NCBI GenBank assembly: GCA_015680905.1
Contig: CM027383.1
Coordinates: forward strand, 35,524,501-35,588,500
Source: Coptis chinensis
Lineage: Eukaryota > Streptophyta > Magnoliopsida > Ranunculales > Ranunculaceae
Length of the DNA: 64,000 nucleotides
Direction of reading: 5' to 3'
Shown here: in pieces, positions 33,866-44,500 of the stretch
How the letters are laid out: each line of letters starts with the position of its first letter
How positions within the stretch are numbered: the first letter of the stretch is position 1
Notes under the pieces: model-generated
The model's input: only the letters and a program-made list of their open reading frames with translations
The model's database searches: none
Told to the model about the DNA's origin: nothing
Position numbers and translations under genes: made by a program

Positions 33866-35575
33866 CTAAGACGCGAAGCTCTCACCCATAGCCTTGGTGT
33901 TCACCACTTGTAATCCGACAGCCTCGTCCAAATTTGTGCGAAAAATGGGAGCTAAGATAGATGGTGACTCTTTATCTTTGGGACGATCGCGGGCATCCTC
34001 CCTACTTTCGACAAAGCGAAGCGCCCGCTCCGCAGGTACCTTAGCCCCAATAGCTGCCATGCTTTCCACCCCTCTTACCACACAGGACTCTTCCAGGAGA
34101 GCCTCTTTTTCAGTCCTTTCCTTATCAGTCTTCTCACTTGATGTTAGGTGAACTAGCACATCCTCAACTGGTATCTCAGTTCTACATCCTGCCTGTTCAT
34201 TCCCATCCATTGACATCGCCTCAGCTGAAATCACTTTCACACCCTCAGTACAAGAAATCCCCGTCATGCCTTCAGAAGAGTGGTACTCAGGGGCCCCCTC
34301 TAGGTAGAGATTCACTGCTGTGGACTGCTCGTTCACTCCCTCTGCATCACCTAACGATGTGGTGTTGCCCTCTTCAGCAGGTAACAGCTCCTTCTCACCT
34401 GCTTCAACTGATAGCCTCTCCACAGAAACTATATTGTCTGCTGTAGAAAGCTTCTCTGCAGTGGATAGCACCACTACTATCCCCATGTTATTCTCCGTAT
34501 ATTTCCCCGCTGTGGTGTCCTCCTCGGGAAGCCAAATCGATCATTGTCCTCCACCGTGTATTATCTCATCCACGCCAAGCCCCTCGAACTGGTTTTTCGT
34601 TTGCACTTCTTTGGGCTTGTCCGTGCTTTTCACTTTCCACGAGACTCCCCTTGCTTGGCTGGGGCTCTCCGATGGTCTTGTTCCTTCCATGTCTTCTTCG
34701 TCTTTTTCCCCACCGTTCCAATGTATTGGGATTGACGCGTCCACTACTCCCTCCTTATCCTTGTTTCCATTGTTTTTATTGTGCCTCATATCATTTCTAA
34801 GCCTCCGGCATTCAGTTACCAAATGTCCCACAACTTTGCAATGTGTGCACATTTTTGGTAGTTTGCCCACCTCGACAGTTTGCCAGAAGTTGGTAAACTT
34901 CGTCCTTACATAAATTTGATCCGGCAGCGGTTCGGATAGGTCCACATCAACCAATATATTGGCATAGTATCCATACTCTCTGTTGAGGGTTTTTCATCAA
35001 TTTGCATAGGATACCCCACTCCCCGAGCAATGGACATCAAAGTCTCCGGCTCCCAGTATTCCTAACCAAGTCCAGGCAATCTAATCCAAACCAAACCATG
35101 AGACTGCTTTTGGCTGTCGGGATTGAAGTTTGTAGTCCATTGGCTGATTCTCATAGGCATTTTGTCAAAGTCCCACGATCCTTTAAAGCCCAAACTCTGT
35201 TTTGATCCTCTGCATTCGAAAAATCGGATAAACAAAAACCTTTCCCAATGGGTGTGATCACCCGATCTCGATGGATTCCAAATTTGAGATGCAATGACTC
35301 TCACTCTCTCCAGCGACACTTTTTTCAAATCTATCCTTCCCACTAAACAATGCTTACAAAATGTCAAGCCTTTTTCATGAGCCTTCTCGGGATAGTGATT
35401 CTTTGGGTAATCCCCATCTTTTCGGGGTTGGTAGTTCCCGAAATTCCACCGGTTGCCTAATATGGAGCTTTGCGGCATCCGCGTAAGAAACTCGCGTATT
35501 CTCTGCTTGAGTAGCGTCAGCACCCTTCTCAGAGAGAGTTGACAAATTATGATGCAACATCGAGGTTGTCGACAT
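33866..35575 (-). pseudogene. LINE ORF1: DUF4283 and zinc-knuckle protein
   Basis: It starts at ATG 35575 (MSTTSMLHHN...RVSYADAAKL). A frameshift leads to the DUF4283 domain at about 35380-35062, with LVGRIDLKKVSLERVRVIAS and GLVWIRLPGLG. A further shift leads to DVDLSEPLPDQIYV and a knuckle CTHCKVVGHLVTEC at about 34860. A stop at 34541-34543 is followed by a long acidic Glu/Ser-rich C-terminal region that ends at 33866. ORF1 of plant L1 elements is an RNA-binding protein of the transposition particle. Two frameshifts and one stop break it. Confidence 0.85.
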
Positions 35576-35989
35576 CTAATTGTTTTTCTCAAATTCGTAT
35601 AGGTCCATGGTTGTATGCCTTCTCAGAACACGCACTGTATATCAGTGTGGGATTTCACCTGATAGGCAAAAGAACCTAAGAAAAGAGGAAGCAGAGAAGA
35701 AGTGCCAATATCACGCTTTTGGAACTCTCACTGTGATCAGCGAAGGATTTGACCCAAAAGCTTTGGTTTTACCCGCCTTCCAGAACTCTCACTGTTAAGC
35801 AGTGGAGGGTTTTACCTGAAGAGAAGGTATATCGAAGAAGAAGAGGATAAATTTTTTTGTCTAAATTTGGTTTTAGCTAAAAGCGGCAAACTAGAGGAGT
35901 ACCGAAGCATTGAATTAGCTTAAGTTATCTCGCACCCTATCGCCCCGCTACAGGACCCCATTCCTATCACACAAAGAAGTTAACTCTCC
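35576..35989 (-). promoter_or_regulatory. LINE 5' leader
   Basis: Non-coding sequence from the 5' end at 35989 to the ORF1 ATG. It holds two related blocks with AACTCTCACTGT near 35720 and 35785. Plant L1 leaders usually carry the internal promoter; no promoter element can be named here. Confidence 0.5.
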
Positions 35990-36003
35990 ACAAAACTTTA
36001 TAT
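35990..36003. repeat. Right target-site duplication of the LINE
   Basis: ACAAAACTTTATAT, identical to 29124-29137. Confidence 0.85.
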
Positions 36004-37057
36004 GACTTCTTCATACTTTCCTTAACTTTCGCATAAATACAGACCCATAGTCCACCGACTGTCGACGTTCAAACAGATGATTCCCGACAACTTCTTTCCA
36101 TCACCACTCATCAACAACAAACCACCTCCACTCCTCAATTTTAGGCCACCACCACCAATTTCCAACCCCATCTCCAACATCAAGTTATTCCACAAACTCA
36201 ACAACTCACTGAATTCCAGCAACAAATCATCCCTACCGATCTTTTACAACAATCACTAGCCTATTCAAAATAAAAACCAACCCCACCCTTAAGGATTCCA
36301 CACCCCCATTTTTCTTTCGACGGGATACTATTCGAGAAGAAGAAGATGACTCTATTCCTTTTGTTTTTTTCCTTCGCGAGTTATGTTTTTTTTGGGCTTT
36401 TTATGCGTTCGTCCACTGTTCCAAGTTACGGTGCTTATCACTTCCTACCTTATCCAATCCGGATTTAAATTCGTTGCATGCATGTGCCCCTTATCAGTTT
36501 CAAGTCCACTGTTCCAAGTTACGGTACTTATCACTTCCTACCTTATCCAATCCGGATTTAAATTCGTTGCATGCATGTGCCCCTTATCAGTTTCAATACA
36601 CTGGACCGACTTAGTAGCCAGTTTTTGCAACTCTTTGAAATTCAAAAGTTAATTTGACAATCTGGAGACTTGAATCTTGTTCACTCAGCTCACCAACTAC
36701 CACTACAGCCCAACCACTTTCTTGAATGGATCGGATTCCATTTTTTTTGCATACTTCTATTAATGCTAAAGTTGGCAAATCCTGGTTAAAAATTGTTTTT
36801 CTTTATCGATTTTTTGTGTCACTTATTTTAATTCTCGCTTCACCCTCTATCAATTAATTACATTGCAGCCTCATATAAATTTGTTTAAAATTATTTAACA
36901 CACAATATTTCACGCATTTTTCTCGACATTCTATTTTCATATCGTTTGCATTCACATGATATTTTGTTATATATTCCGCTCACTCTTTTCTTTTTCCATT
37001 TTTTAATTAGTTTTTCTTCTCTTCTTTAATTTGCCATATGAACTTTGTTCGCATGTC
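36004..37057 (+). other. 3' non-coding region of the plus-strand Tat element
   Basis: It continues the element after the LINE. A Pro/Asn-rich open stretch near 36077-36259 (CCACCACC-type codons) is probably not a gene. It contains the 93-bp duplication listed separately. Confidence 0.5.
36413..36598 (+). repeat. 93-bp tandem duplication, nearly identical copies
   Basis: Copies 36413-36505 and 36506-36598 start CCACTGTTCCAAGTTACGGT and end ATCAGTTTCAA. I see one internal difference (GTGCTT against GTACTT) and changes in the last bases. Confidence 0.9.
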
Positions 37058-37070
37058 AAAGAAGGGGTAG
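37058..37070 (+). promoter_or_regulatory. Polypurine tract of the plus-strand Tat element
   Basis: AAAGAAGGGGTAG lies directly before the LTR start TGTTTCAACCCCC. Confidence 0.6.
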
Positions 37071-37463
37071 TGTTTCAACCCCCATTGATACCATGGATCA
37101 ATGTACATGCCCATTAACTCATGTGTCTAAGGCTGAACCTTAGCCACATAGCTTGCCACTAATGTACATTAATTTATGTTCAGATTCGTTTCTTATCAAA
37201 AAGATAATTATTAGTTGAGAGTTATATTCAATTACAATTACTTAAGCTACAAGGAGTCTCTACTATACCTATATAAATACCAAACTCTTTTTTATACAGA
37301 ATTACGTTCTTGAGACTTGATCCCATCGATAATTTGGGTACGTAGGCAACCTCAAGGTACAATCTCATCATTCTCCCGATCACCATCACTTTTCTAACTA
37401 CTTTTCTACGTTTTTCATCTCTTTCATCACCACTTAGTGTTTTAATCATATTTGGTCGAAACA
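37071..37463 (+). repeat. 3' LTR of the plus-strand Tat element
   Basis: It starts TGTTTCAACCCCC and ends TTTGGTCGAAACA, a TG...CA pair with matching inverted ends. Its last 165 bp match 24330-24495. It includes GAGACTTGATCCC and GGGTACGTAGGCAA. Confidence 0.8.
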
Positions 37464-37805
37464 ATAAAAAAGAACGTCACATGGGCGGCAAAACATAGAT
37501 CGGAAAGGATTGCTTGGCTAGATAAGTTCATTCAATTGCTATATAGTTGGTCGGCAAACAAGTTACTTGGTTTACCAAAATATTTGGAAATTGGGTATTA
37601 GACAATAATGATTGAGCGGCAAATAATTGGATTGGCAAAGAATAGAGATCATCACGTTCAAAAGGATAATTGCTTGCCCTTGACTGATCAATTTGGGATG
37701 AAATTTTGGGTGTATTAAATTTGGATTGATCAAAAAGATAATTGCTTGCCTTTGACTATTCAATTTGGGAGTTCAATTTGGGTGGTAAACAATTTGACTG
37801 ATCAA
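37464..37805 (-). other. 3' untranslated region of the minus-strand Tat element
   Basis: Non-coding sequence with a partial repeat: GATAATTGCTTGCC followed by TTGACT and CAATTTGGG occurs at about 37659 and 37738. The expected 3' LTR is not here; the other Tat element's LTR abuts instead. Confidence 0.5.
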
Positions 37806-38690
37806 GTTCAAAATTTGGGGTGTCGCCACCCCCAGTGTAATGATAACTTAACGAGATTTAGGGTGTCGCCGCTCCCAGTGTAATGATAATGTAAAGAAAT
37901 GTGGGGTGTCGCCGCCCCCAGTGTAATGATAACGTAACAAAATTTGGAGTGTCGCCGCCCCCAGTGTAATGATAACATAACGAGATTTAGGGTGTCGCCA
38001 CCCCCATAGCGTAATGATAATGTAAAGAAATGTGGGGTGTCATCGCCCCCAGTGTAATGATAACGTAACGAGATTTAAGGTGTCGCCGCTCCCATAGTGG
38101 AATAATAATATAAAGAAATATGGGGTGTCGCCGCCCCCAGTGTAATAATAACGTAACGAGATTTAGGGTGTCGCCGCCCCCATAGTGTAATGATAACGTA
38201 ACAAGATTTAGGGTGTCGCTACCCCCACAGTGTAATAATAATGTAAAGAAATGTGGGGTGTCGCCGCCCCCAGTGTAATGATAACGTAACGAGATTTAGG
38301 GTGTCGCTGCCCCCATAGTGTAATGATAACATAATTAAATTTGGGGTGTCGCCGCCCCCATATTGTAATGATAATGAAAGTTGAGGTGACGCCCCCAGAT
38401 TGTAATGATTATATATTGAAAGTTGGAGTGACGCTGTCCCCATAGTGTAAATGATAACATAATGAAATTTGGGGTGTCGCCGCCCCCATAGTGTAATAAT
38501 AATGTAATGGAATTTGGGGGGGTCGTCGCCTCCATAGTACTGTAATGCTAACGTAATGGAATTTGGGGTGTTGCCACCCCTATAATGTAATGATAATGAA
38601 GGTTGAGGTGATGCCCCCAGATTGTAATGATTATATATTGAAAGTTGGGTTGACGCTGCCCCCATAGTGTAATAATAATAAAATTTGGGA
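37806..38690 (-). repeat. Tandem array, about 44-bp unit, near 20 copies
   Basis: On the plus strand the unit is close to GTGTAATGATAACGTAACGAG, ATTTAGGGTGTCGCCGCCCCC. I count about twenty GTCGCC-type positions between 37818 and 38655, spaced 41-49 bp. Some copies have an extra ATAG. It lies just downstream of the integrase gene on the element strand. Confidence 0.88.
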
Positions 38691-38775
38691 TATTTGATCC
38701 CTAGTTTAAACGAATTGAAAGATGGATTAAATTTTATTGAATTATGAAATGGTTAAATGAATGAAAAACAAACAT

Positions 38776-39870
38776 TCAACGATAAAACTTTTTCAAATGA
38801 AAAGCATTCCATGGCTTGACAAATTTTTCTCCAGTGATTTGACGAAGAAAATAAAACCCTTTAGATGCTGGCCTATCAATGATGAACGGTCCTTTCCAAT
38901 TCTCTGATAGCTTCCCAGATTCAATGAGCTTCTGTTTTCGGCTAAGTACCCAATCTTCTGGTTGAAAACTCTTGAGGCAAAGCTTTCTATCATATTTGTG
39001 TTTCATGTTTGCCTGATATTTTATTAGACATTGTAAAGCTTCTTCTCGAGTTTTATCAATTGAGTCTGCCACCAAAGTTAGAGCAGCATCATTGTTTCCA
39101 ATTTGTACTGCTTCTGTCCTTGTAGTTGGTGCAATTAATTCTGTTGGGAGGACAGTATCCATGCCATAAGCTAGGTTGAAAGGGGAAAGATTGGTAGAAT
39201 GCTTTGGAGTGGTGCGATAAGCCCAAAGCACTGCTAGCAACTCTTTAACCCAATTTGCTTTTGCTTCATGAAGCTTCTTCTTCAAAGTCGAGAGAATCAT
39301 CTTATTAGTTGCTTCTACTTGTCCATTTGCTTGTGGATAATATGGTGTAGAGAAATTATACTGAATTTTTAGTGAGGCACAAAATTTGTGAATTTCTTTT
39401 GTATCAAATTGTTTACCATTATCAAAGACGATGTTAGATGGAATTCTAAAGCGACAAACAATGTCTTTCCATAAGAAACACCGTACATCTGTTGCTGAGA
39501 TGTTAACAAGTGTTTGAGCTTCTACCCATATAGTGAAATAATCAGTCGCAACCAATAAGAATCGTACACTTCTAGGAGCCTTTGGTAGTGGTCCCATAAT
39601 ATCCAAGCCCAATTTCACAAAAGGCCAAGGGCTTAGAATTGGGTGGAGTTCTGTTGCTGGAAGTTTTTCCATATTTGCATGTTTTTGACATGGTATGCAT
39701 TTTTGGGCAAATTCTGCTGAGTGTCTCTGCATGTTAGGCCACCAATATCCTTGAGTCATGGCTTTATGTGCAATACTACGTCCCCCAGAATGGTTTCCAC
39801 AAAGTCCGGAGTGTATCTCTTCGAGAACTAGATGACCTTGATCTTTGGAAAGACATCTGAGAAGAGGACT
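38776..39870 (-). CDS. Integrase of the minus-strand Tat element
   Basis: The open frame 39759-38776 gives 327 residues and is preceded in frame by the zinc domain (HSGLCGNHSGGRSIAHKAMTQ...CIPCQKH). The catalytic core has the D,D,E residues in LGLDIMGPLP, IVFDNGKQF and NGQVEATNKM. A C-terminal GKWEGPF-like module (ENWKGPFIIDR) ends with LKKFYR. The enzyme inserts the cDNA copy in the nucleus. This is the best-preserved gypsy domain in the window. Upstream, near 39930, a TGA replaces a probable Trp codon, so it is not continuous with RNase H. Confidence 0.88.
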   Translation of the reverse strand, partial: SPLLRCLSKDQGHLVLEEIHSGLCGNHSGGRSIAHKAMTQGYWWPNMQRHSAEFAQKCIPCQKHANMEKLPATELHPILSPWPFVKLGLDIMGPLPKAPRSVRFLLVATDYFTIWVEAQTLVNISATDVRCFLWKDIVCRFRIPSNIVFDNGKQFDTKEIHKFCASLKIQYNFSTPYYPQANGQVEATNKMILSTLKKKLHEAKANWVKELLAVLWAYRTTPKHSTNLSPFNLAYGMDTVLPTELIAPTTRTEAVQIGNNDAALTLVADSIDKTREEALQCLIKYQANMKHKYDRKLCLKSFQPEDWVLSRKQKLIESGKLSENWKGPFIIDRPASKGFYFLRQITGEKFVKPWNAFHLKKFYR

Positions 39871-39939
39871 AAAATTGTTTGCCTTCCTATAAAGTAGGAG
39901 CTTTCCTTTAGAATTTGGAATTATGACAAATTTTCATGT

Positions 39940-40330
39940 ATCTCTCTTAATTTTGTAGGAAAGTGGAATCCTCAGGTAGAGTTTCATGTTGTAGAAATTC
40001 TAAATAAGTAGGTCTCCAATCAACTGGTGAAGAATCATCATCGATAGATTGGAGATCCAAATGTGGTACTTCTGGAGACTTATCTGCTTCATGGGATTCA
40101 TCTTCCATATCAACATTGCTTTGGTCGGCATCATGTGTGAGTGGAGAATCACTCTCAACACTATGATCGACCAAATCTTGATGGTTGGCTAAATCTTTTT
40201 GAGCTGCTTTCTCTGAGTGAGATTCTGAACTTGTGCCGACCGATTGAGCTAGCTCTTCTCTCTTTCTTTTCCTTGTTGTTATAGCATTTACTTGCTCAAA
40301 TTCGAAATTCTGAGATGTCGTCTGTTAATA
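39940..40330 (-). pseudogene. RNase H-integrase linker
   Basis: An acidic Asp/Ser-rich stretch ends DWRPTYLEFLQHETLPEDSTF, which corresponds to the W-(I/L)-x-YL-x-LP segment before gypsy integrases. Stops separate it from both neighbours. Confidence 0.6.
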
Positions 40331-40369
40331 GCATAGATGAGCAATATATAAGTTTTGAACATGTTCTTC

Positions 40370-40938
40370 TATAACAGTTATACTTGGAAAAGGTTGGAAA
40401 TCAATATAGATTTTTCTTTCATTGTTAACATCAATTGCGGCAGAGAGATAGGCTAAGGCATCGGCGTGACGATTATCATTGCGAAGTGCTGGTGAACTGC
40501 AATGGATTTGAAATGAATGGATATCTCATGCATTTTTTGGACATATGCAGCCATCCTATCATTTCGAACAACAAAAGATCCGCCAAATTGATTCGCAACA
40601 AGCTTTGAGTCAGTGAATAACTCGATCTTTGTCACCCCCAGGTCAAGTGTTGTTCACATTGCATAAAGAACCGCTTCATATTCAGCTTCATTGCTTGATG
40701 TGCAAAATTCGAGGCGAACAGATTTTTCAATTTTCTCGCCATCAAGTCGGATCAAAACACAACCAAGGCCTGAACCTGATTTGCTCTTGGAACCGTCCGT
40801 GTGTAGAATCCATAAAGAAGGATCGACACTTGTGGAAGGATCGGCCGGTCCTTGTTGTGGATTAAGATGAGGTTCCTCAAACTGCTCGTCCATGGTCGGT
40901 ATGTCATCGACAGGAAAATCTGCCATAAGTGATGCCAA
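40370..40938 (-). pseudogene. Archaeal-type RNase H (aRNH) domain
   Basis: The segment WILHTDGSKSKSGSGLGCVL, EAEYEAVLYAM and, after a stop, ELFTDSKLVANQ holds the catalytic D, E and D of RNase H. This second RNase H between the Ty3 RNase H and integrase is a mark of the Tat lineage. Stops near 40654 and 40453 break it. Confidence 0.75.
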
Positions 40939-40968
40939 TGCGTGCCCTTTCTCAGATGATTGGGCTTT

Positions 40969-41714
40969 TTAGATAATTTCGTAGGCACTCAAATATGTTT
41001 CCCATTCTGCTAATCGGCTTAACTTAGCATTTTGAAGAACTTTCCTCAAGGGGTATTCAGTGTAGACATTTATGATACGCCCTTGGAAATAAGGCTTCAA
41101 TCTTCGTGCAGAATGGACAAGTGAGAGAGCTATTTTCTCGATCTTTGAATACCTTACCTCTGGAGCTGTAAGGGTCTTACTTATGAAGAAAATTGGTTGT
41201 TCATTTTCATCATCAATGAATAAGATGACACTCACAGCTATTTCTGATGCTGCTAAATAGATGCCAATTGTTTGTCCGGTGGTAGAACTAGCAAGAATTG
41301 GTGGCTGCACTAGGTATTCTTTCATTTTTTGAAAAGCTACATCACACTCATCTATCCATTTCAGTGGTCCTTTAATGGCTTGGAAAAAAGGGTGGAGCCG
41401 ACCTGAATATTTTGAGATAAATCTACCCAAAGCGGCTATCCTATCCGAAAGTTGCTGGATCTGCTTCTTGGTTTTTGGCGAGGGCATTTCGGTAATTGTA
41501 TGGATTTGATCAGGATTAGCTTCAATGCCTTGTTTGGTCATAAGATATCCAAGAAATTTACCCGATGCTAACCCAAATGCGCATTTTGATGGATTTAGAC
41601 GCATTCGAATATTCACAAGCCGATCAAAGAATTTTTGCAAGTGATGAAGGCGTGAAGACTCCTCATGTGACTTGATGACCATATCATCAATATAAGCTTC
41701 CATAAACTTGCCTA
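40969..41714 (-). pseudogene. Reverse transcriptase C-terminal part and RNase H
   Basis: A 244-residue open frame starts just after FLGKF, at MEAYIDDMVIKS, the YIDD active-site box. It runs through the thumb (LNPSKCAFG, FLGYLMTKQGIEANPDQI) into RNase H (SKTLTAPEVRYSKIEKIALSLV). The N-terminal half of the same domain lies at 44501-45153, across solo LTR A. Confidence 0.88.
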
Positions 41715-42945
41715 AGAAGTATAACTCCCCGTGTTTTATTTCTTTTATTTTTCCTAATAATAATAATATATAATAGATAAAATAAAATAGGGTAAATGTT
41801 AGTGGAAATAGGAGACGTGGGTTTATGGGATAAACTTTCTTCCCTATTTCGAGGGTTTTGTTTTTAACAGAAAGGAAACAGAATAGAGTTTTCTCACGGG
41901 AGTTTCTGGGAGGAAAAAAAAAACACAGCGAGGGTTTATAAAAAAAAAAAAAAGAGGAGAGTTTTGCTGAAAAGGTTTTAAACGAGGAAGATTATCTTTT
42001 CGCGTGACAGTAGACGTCGAGCTTTCGGGGTTTCGCTTTCGGGAAGCAGTTCGGTTTTAAAACTGTGAGTAGATATTTTATCTTTCACTGAACCAATATT
42101 TCTAAGTCTGTTTAAAAACTTTAATGTCCGATATCGATAATCACATTAATTACTTTACGTTCAATTATTAGTCGGTGTTATTCTACATACCGCTTATTCT
42201 ACATATCTTGTTTGTTAGTTTGCGATCTTGTGATGGATCGACTTAGTCTCATCTTTGTGTAAACAAACTTAAGAAATAAAAAGATGATTTGGAATCAAAT
42301 TTGATTATTGATAAACGTTGGATATAAGCTTGTTCTGTTGGAGTTTGGGTAAGCCGATTTTATTGGGTTTTGGGTTGAGGTGTTGAGGTAGATCAAGTTG
42401 ATATGGATTGTTGTTTGAATGGGAGATTGGAACTGTTAGGGTGATAAATGGTTGCGTTTAGGCGTGCTGTTGAAGCTCCAGAAGAGCTTCAATGGTGACC
42501 AAACCATCCTGCGTTTTTGATTGTTTGGATTAGTTTTTGTTTGGATTAGTTTTGTTTGGATTTGGTTGGGAGATTGTTGGTGGTTTGTTGGTGATGATTT
42601 GTTGTTGTCGCGATATGGGCTGTTGAAGCTTGAGCAGCCATTAATGGCGTCGATCCGCGAAGTTTTCATCATTATAAAGGGAATTGAGATTTGTTAGTAT
42701 AGATGGGTAGGGGTTTGAAAAAAGAACCCAACCGCCTGGTTGAAATGAGAGATGGTGGTGACCGGCGCGTTTTGGTGGTGGTGGAGGCTGTGAGGGAGGA
42801 AAGAGATGAACAGTGCGTTTTTGGTTTGTAGTTGGGCTTGGGTCGAACTCAGTTATGGGCTTTAGTTTAGATTTCAAAATTTGGATTTTTGTATTAGACT
42901 TTGGGCTTTAGGCTGTGGGCTTTTGGGGTTAGATAAGTTTGGACT

Positions 42946-43045
42946 GGTTGACTGCTGTTGACCCTTGGCAGGTCGACTTTGACTTTGACCAGAGTTGACT
43001 TTTGACTAGGGTTGACTTTGACCAGTTGACCCAAAATTTGACTTT
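42946..43045 (+). promoter_or_regulatory. Cluster of ten W-box cores (TTGAC[CT])
   Basis: Ten TTGACT or TTGACC cores occur in about 100 bp, all on the plus strand, for example GTTGACTGCTGTTGACCC and TTTGACCAGTTGACCC. W-boxes bind WRKY factors. Binding here is an inference. Confidence 0.6.
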
Positions 43046-43419
43046 TTCCTAAAATTGTGATTCGGTCTATTAGGATAAGTCTATGACTATTAACGTGTTT
43101 GACTTTAGGCTAGGACCTTTCTAAATATACTTGTGTACGTGTATTTACTGCTTTGTGATTTTTCAGTCTTTTACGATACATAACGTTATGACACTTATAT
43201 ATCCATGAAATTAATAACGCGTAAACCAAAATTACTTGAATCAAGATATTCCTTCGTTCTCGGAAATAATATATATAATAAATTTCAATAATGCGTAAAC
43301 AAATTTACCACACTCTTTTAGAACTCTCCACGCCTCAAGTTTTGGAATTGAGTTTTATGACTGTTGATGTCATATGTTAGGAGGGCATTTATTGAATGTG
43401 CCATAAATGGCCCGTTAGC

Positions 43420-43680
43420 GTTATATAGGGGTATTCATTGAATGTGCCATGAATGACCAGATTGTTTGGACTGCCCTAAAGAGGAACTAAGGTATTCACC
43501 TTGCGGGTTAGTTGTATTCCTTGAGTGTACGGGAATGTAGGATTGGGTATTCCTTGAATGTGGCAAGAATGACCCAGGGTATTCATTGAATGTGCCATGA
43601 ATGACCAGATTATTTGGACTGCCCTAGAGAGGAACTAAGGTATTCGCCTTGCGGGTTAGTTGTATTCTTTGATTATGCGA
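43420..43680 (+). repeat. Tandem-like repeats inside solo LTR A
   Basis: GTATTCATTGAATGTGCCATG, AATGACCAGATT, TTTGGACTGCCC and GAGGAACTAAGGTATTC occur twice, about 145 bp apart. The same motifs are multiplied in solo LTR B at 50690-50970. Confidence 0.75.
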
Positions 43681-44500
43681 GTGTTTGGGTTTACTTTTGA
43701 ATACCTAACATAATATCTACATATGTTATATAGAAGTTATAACTTTCTTTTGCAGGAGGGTAGGACTTAATAACATTTTGTGCAGGGACGCGGTCCTTCC
43801 CTTATACAGCAGTGGATATCGGTAAGTTTTAATTCAATGGTTTAGATATTAAAACGAGTTATTATAATGAGTTATATAATGGAAGTCTTGCTTGGGAAGA
43901 AATTATGCCGGTTAAAATGACGGAACTACCTGTCTTCCAAGCTGTGAATGATTAAGTTATGGGATAATATAAAGTGATTGTTTGAATAATTAAAGTACGA
44001 TAATGGTTTTATGTGGTTAGTCTACTCATACCAGCAAATTCCATTTTGCTGACCCATGTTTGCTTTGTTTTGGCAACGTGGGTGTGTTCTTGGGAACATA
44101 GGTGGAAGGCAGTGGAACCGCGGCGTTTGATTTGGGATTCTTGCCTGGAGCAGTCCGTTAGTTTTCTTTTAGGTCTGATTCTTATTGGAATATATGTAAT
44201 AACGTAGTTTTATTTACATATGACATGAGAATACGATGTTGAGGACCTGTTATTCTTAGAATGTTATATTGATGATTTTTGATGGAAGATAGACTTGCAT
44301 AAAGTAATAAAGAGAATTTTTGGAGATTATATTTGTGGTTAAGATTGTTTATGATGTGGGTTTTAGGTTTTGACATGTGTTGTATCCACCCCGTCATAGC
44401 CTGGGTTTTTAGACAATTGAACCAAGTGATGTTTGAGATATTTATATTTCAAATATTCATTTTTTTTTTATTGTTTAGAAATTCGGGCTGTGACAAGAAG

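Larger units (their letters stand above)
29138..35989 (-). mobile_element. L1-type LINE, full length, inserted in the Tat element
   Basis: On the minus strand it has a 5' leader, ORF1 with DUF4283 and a CCHC knuckle, ORF2 with endonuclease, RT, zf-RVT and RNase H, then a poly(A) plus (TA)n tail. The element is bounded by the 14-bp direct repeat ACAAAACTTTATAT. About 6.85 kb long, it matches complete plant L1 elements. Both ORFs carry a few frameshifts and stops, so it is no longer autonomous. Confidence 0.92.
24330..37463 (+). mobile_element. Tat-type Ty3/gypsy element, internally deleted, split by a LINE
   Basis: A partial 5' LTR (24330-24495) and a 393-bp 3' LTR (37071-37463) share their last 165 bp or so. 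Between them are a primer-binding site, a short gag-like start, RNase H and integrase fossils, two tandem arrays, a LINE (29138-35989) and a non-coding 3' region. Most of gag, protease and RT are missing. Two RNase H-like segments and 3' tandem arrays are typical of the Tat/Ogre/Retand lineage. Confidence 0.7.
41715..44500 (+). mobile_element. Solo LTR A, 2776 bp, with AGAAG target duplication
   Basis: The element 41720-44495 starts TATAACTCCCCG and ends CGGGCTGTGACA. AGAAG flanks it at 41715-41719 and 44496-44500. It interrupts the RT gene between the codons for FLDF and LGKF. No coding domain was found. It shares ends and internal blocks with solo LTR B. The 5-bp duplication and lack of genes fit a solo LTR of a large-LTR family, with TA rather than TG at the start. 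Confidence 0.75.

Noticed and set aside
33894..34913. Plus-strand Ser/Pro-rich frames of 85-197 residues
   Set aside because: They are antisense shadows of the acidic Glu/Ser-rich LINE ORF1, which has domain support.
35855..35875. GACAAAAAAAT shared in inverted form with 29113-29123 as a possible LINE boundary
   Set aside because: Target duplications are direct, and the 14-bp direct repeat at 29124/35990 defines the ends better.
36077..36259. 60-residue Pro/Asn-rich frame starting MIPDNFF
   Set aside because: Low-complexity CCACC and AACAAC codons in a non-coding 3' region; no domain.
38219..38665. 148-residue minus-strand frame with GGGDTP-like repeats
   Set aside because: It is the translation of the 44-bp tandem array and has no independent support as a gene.
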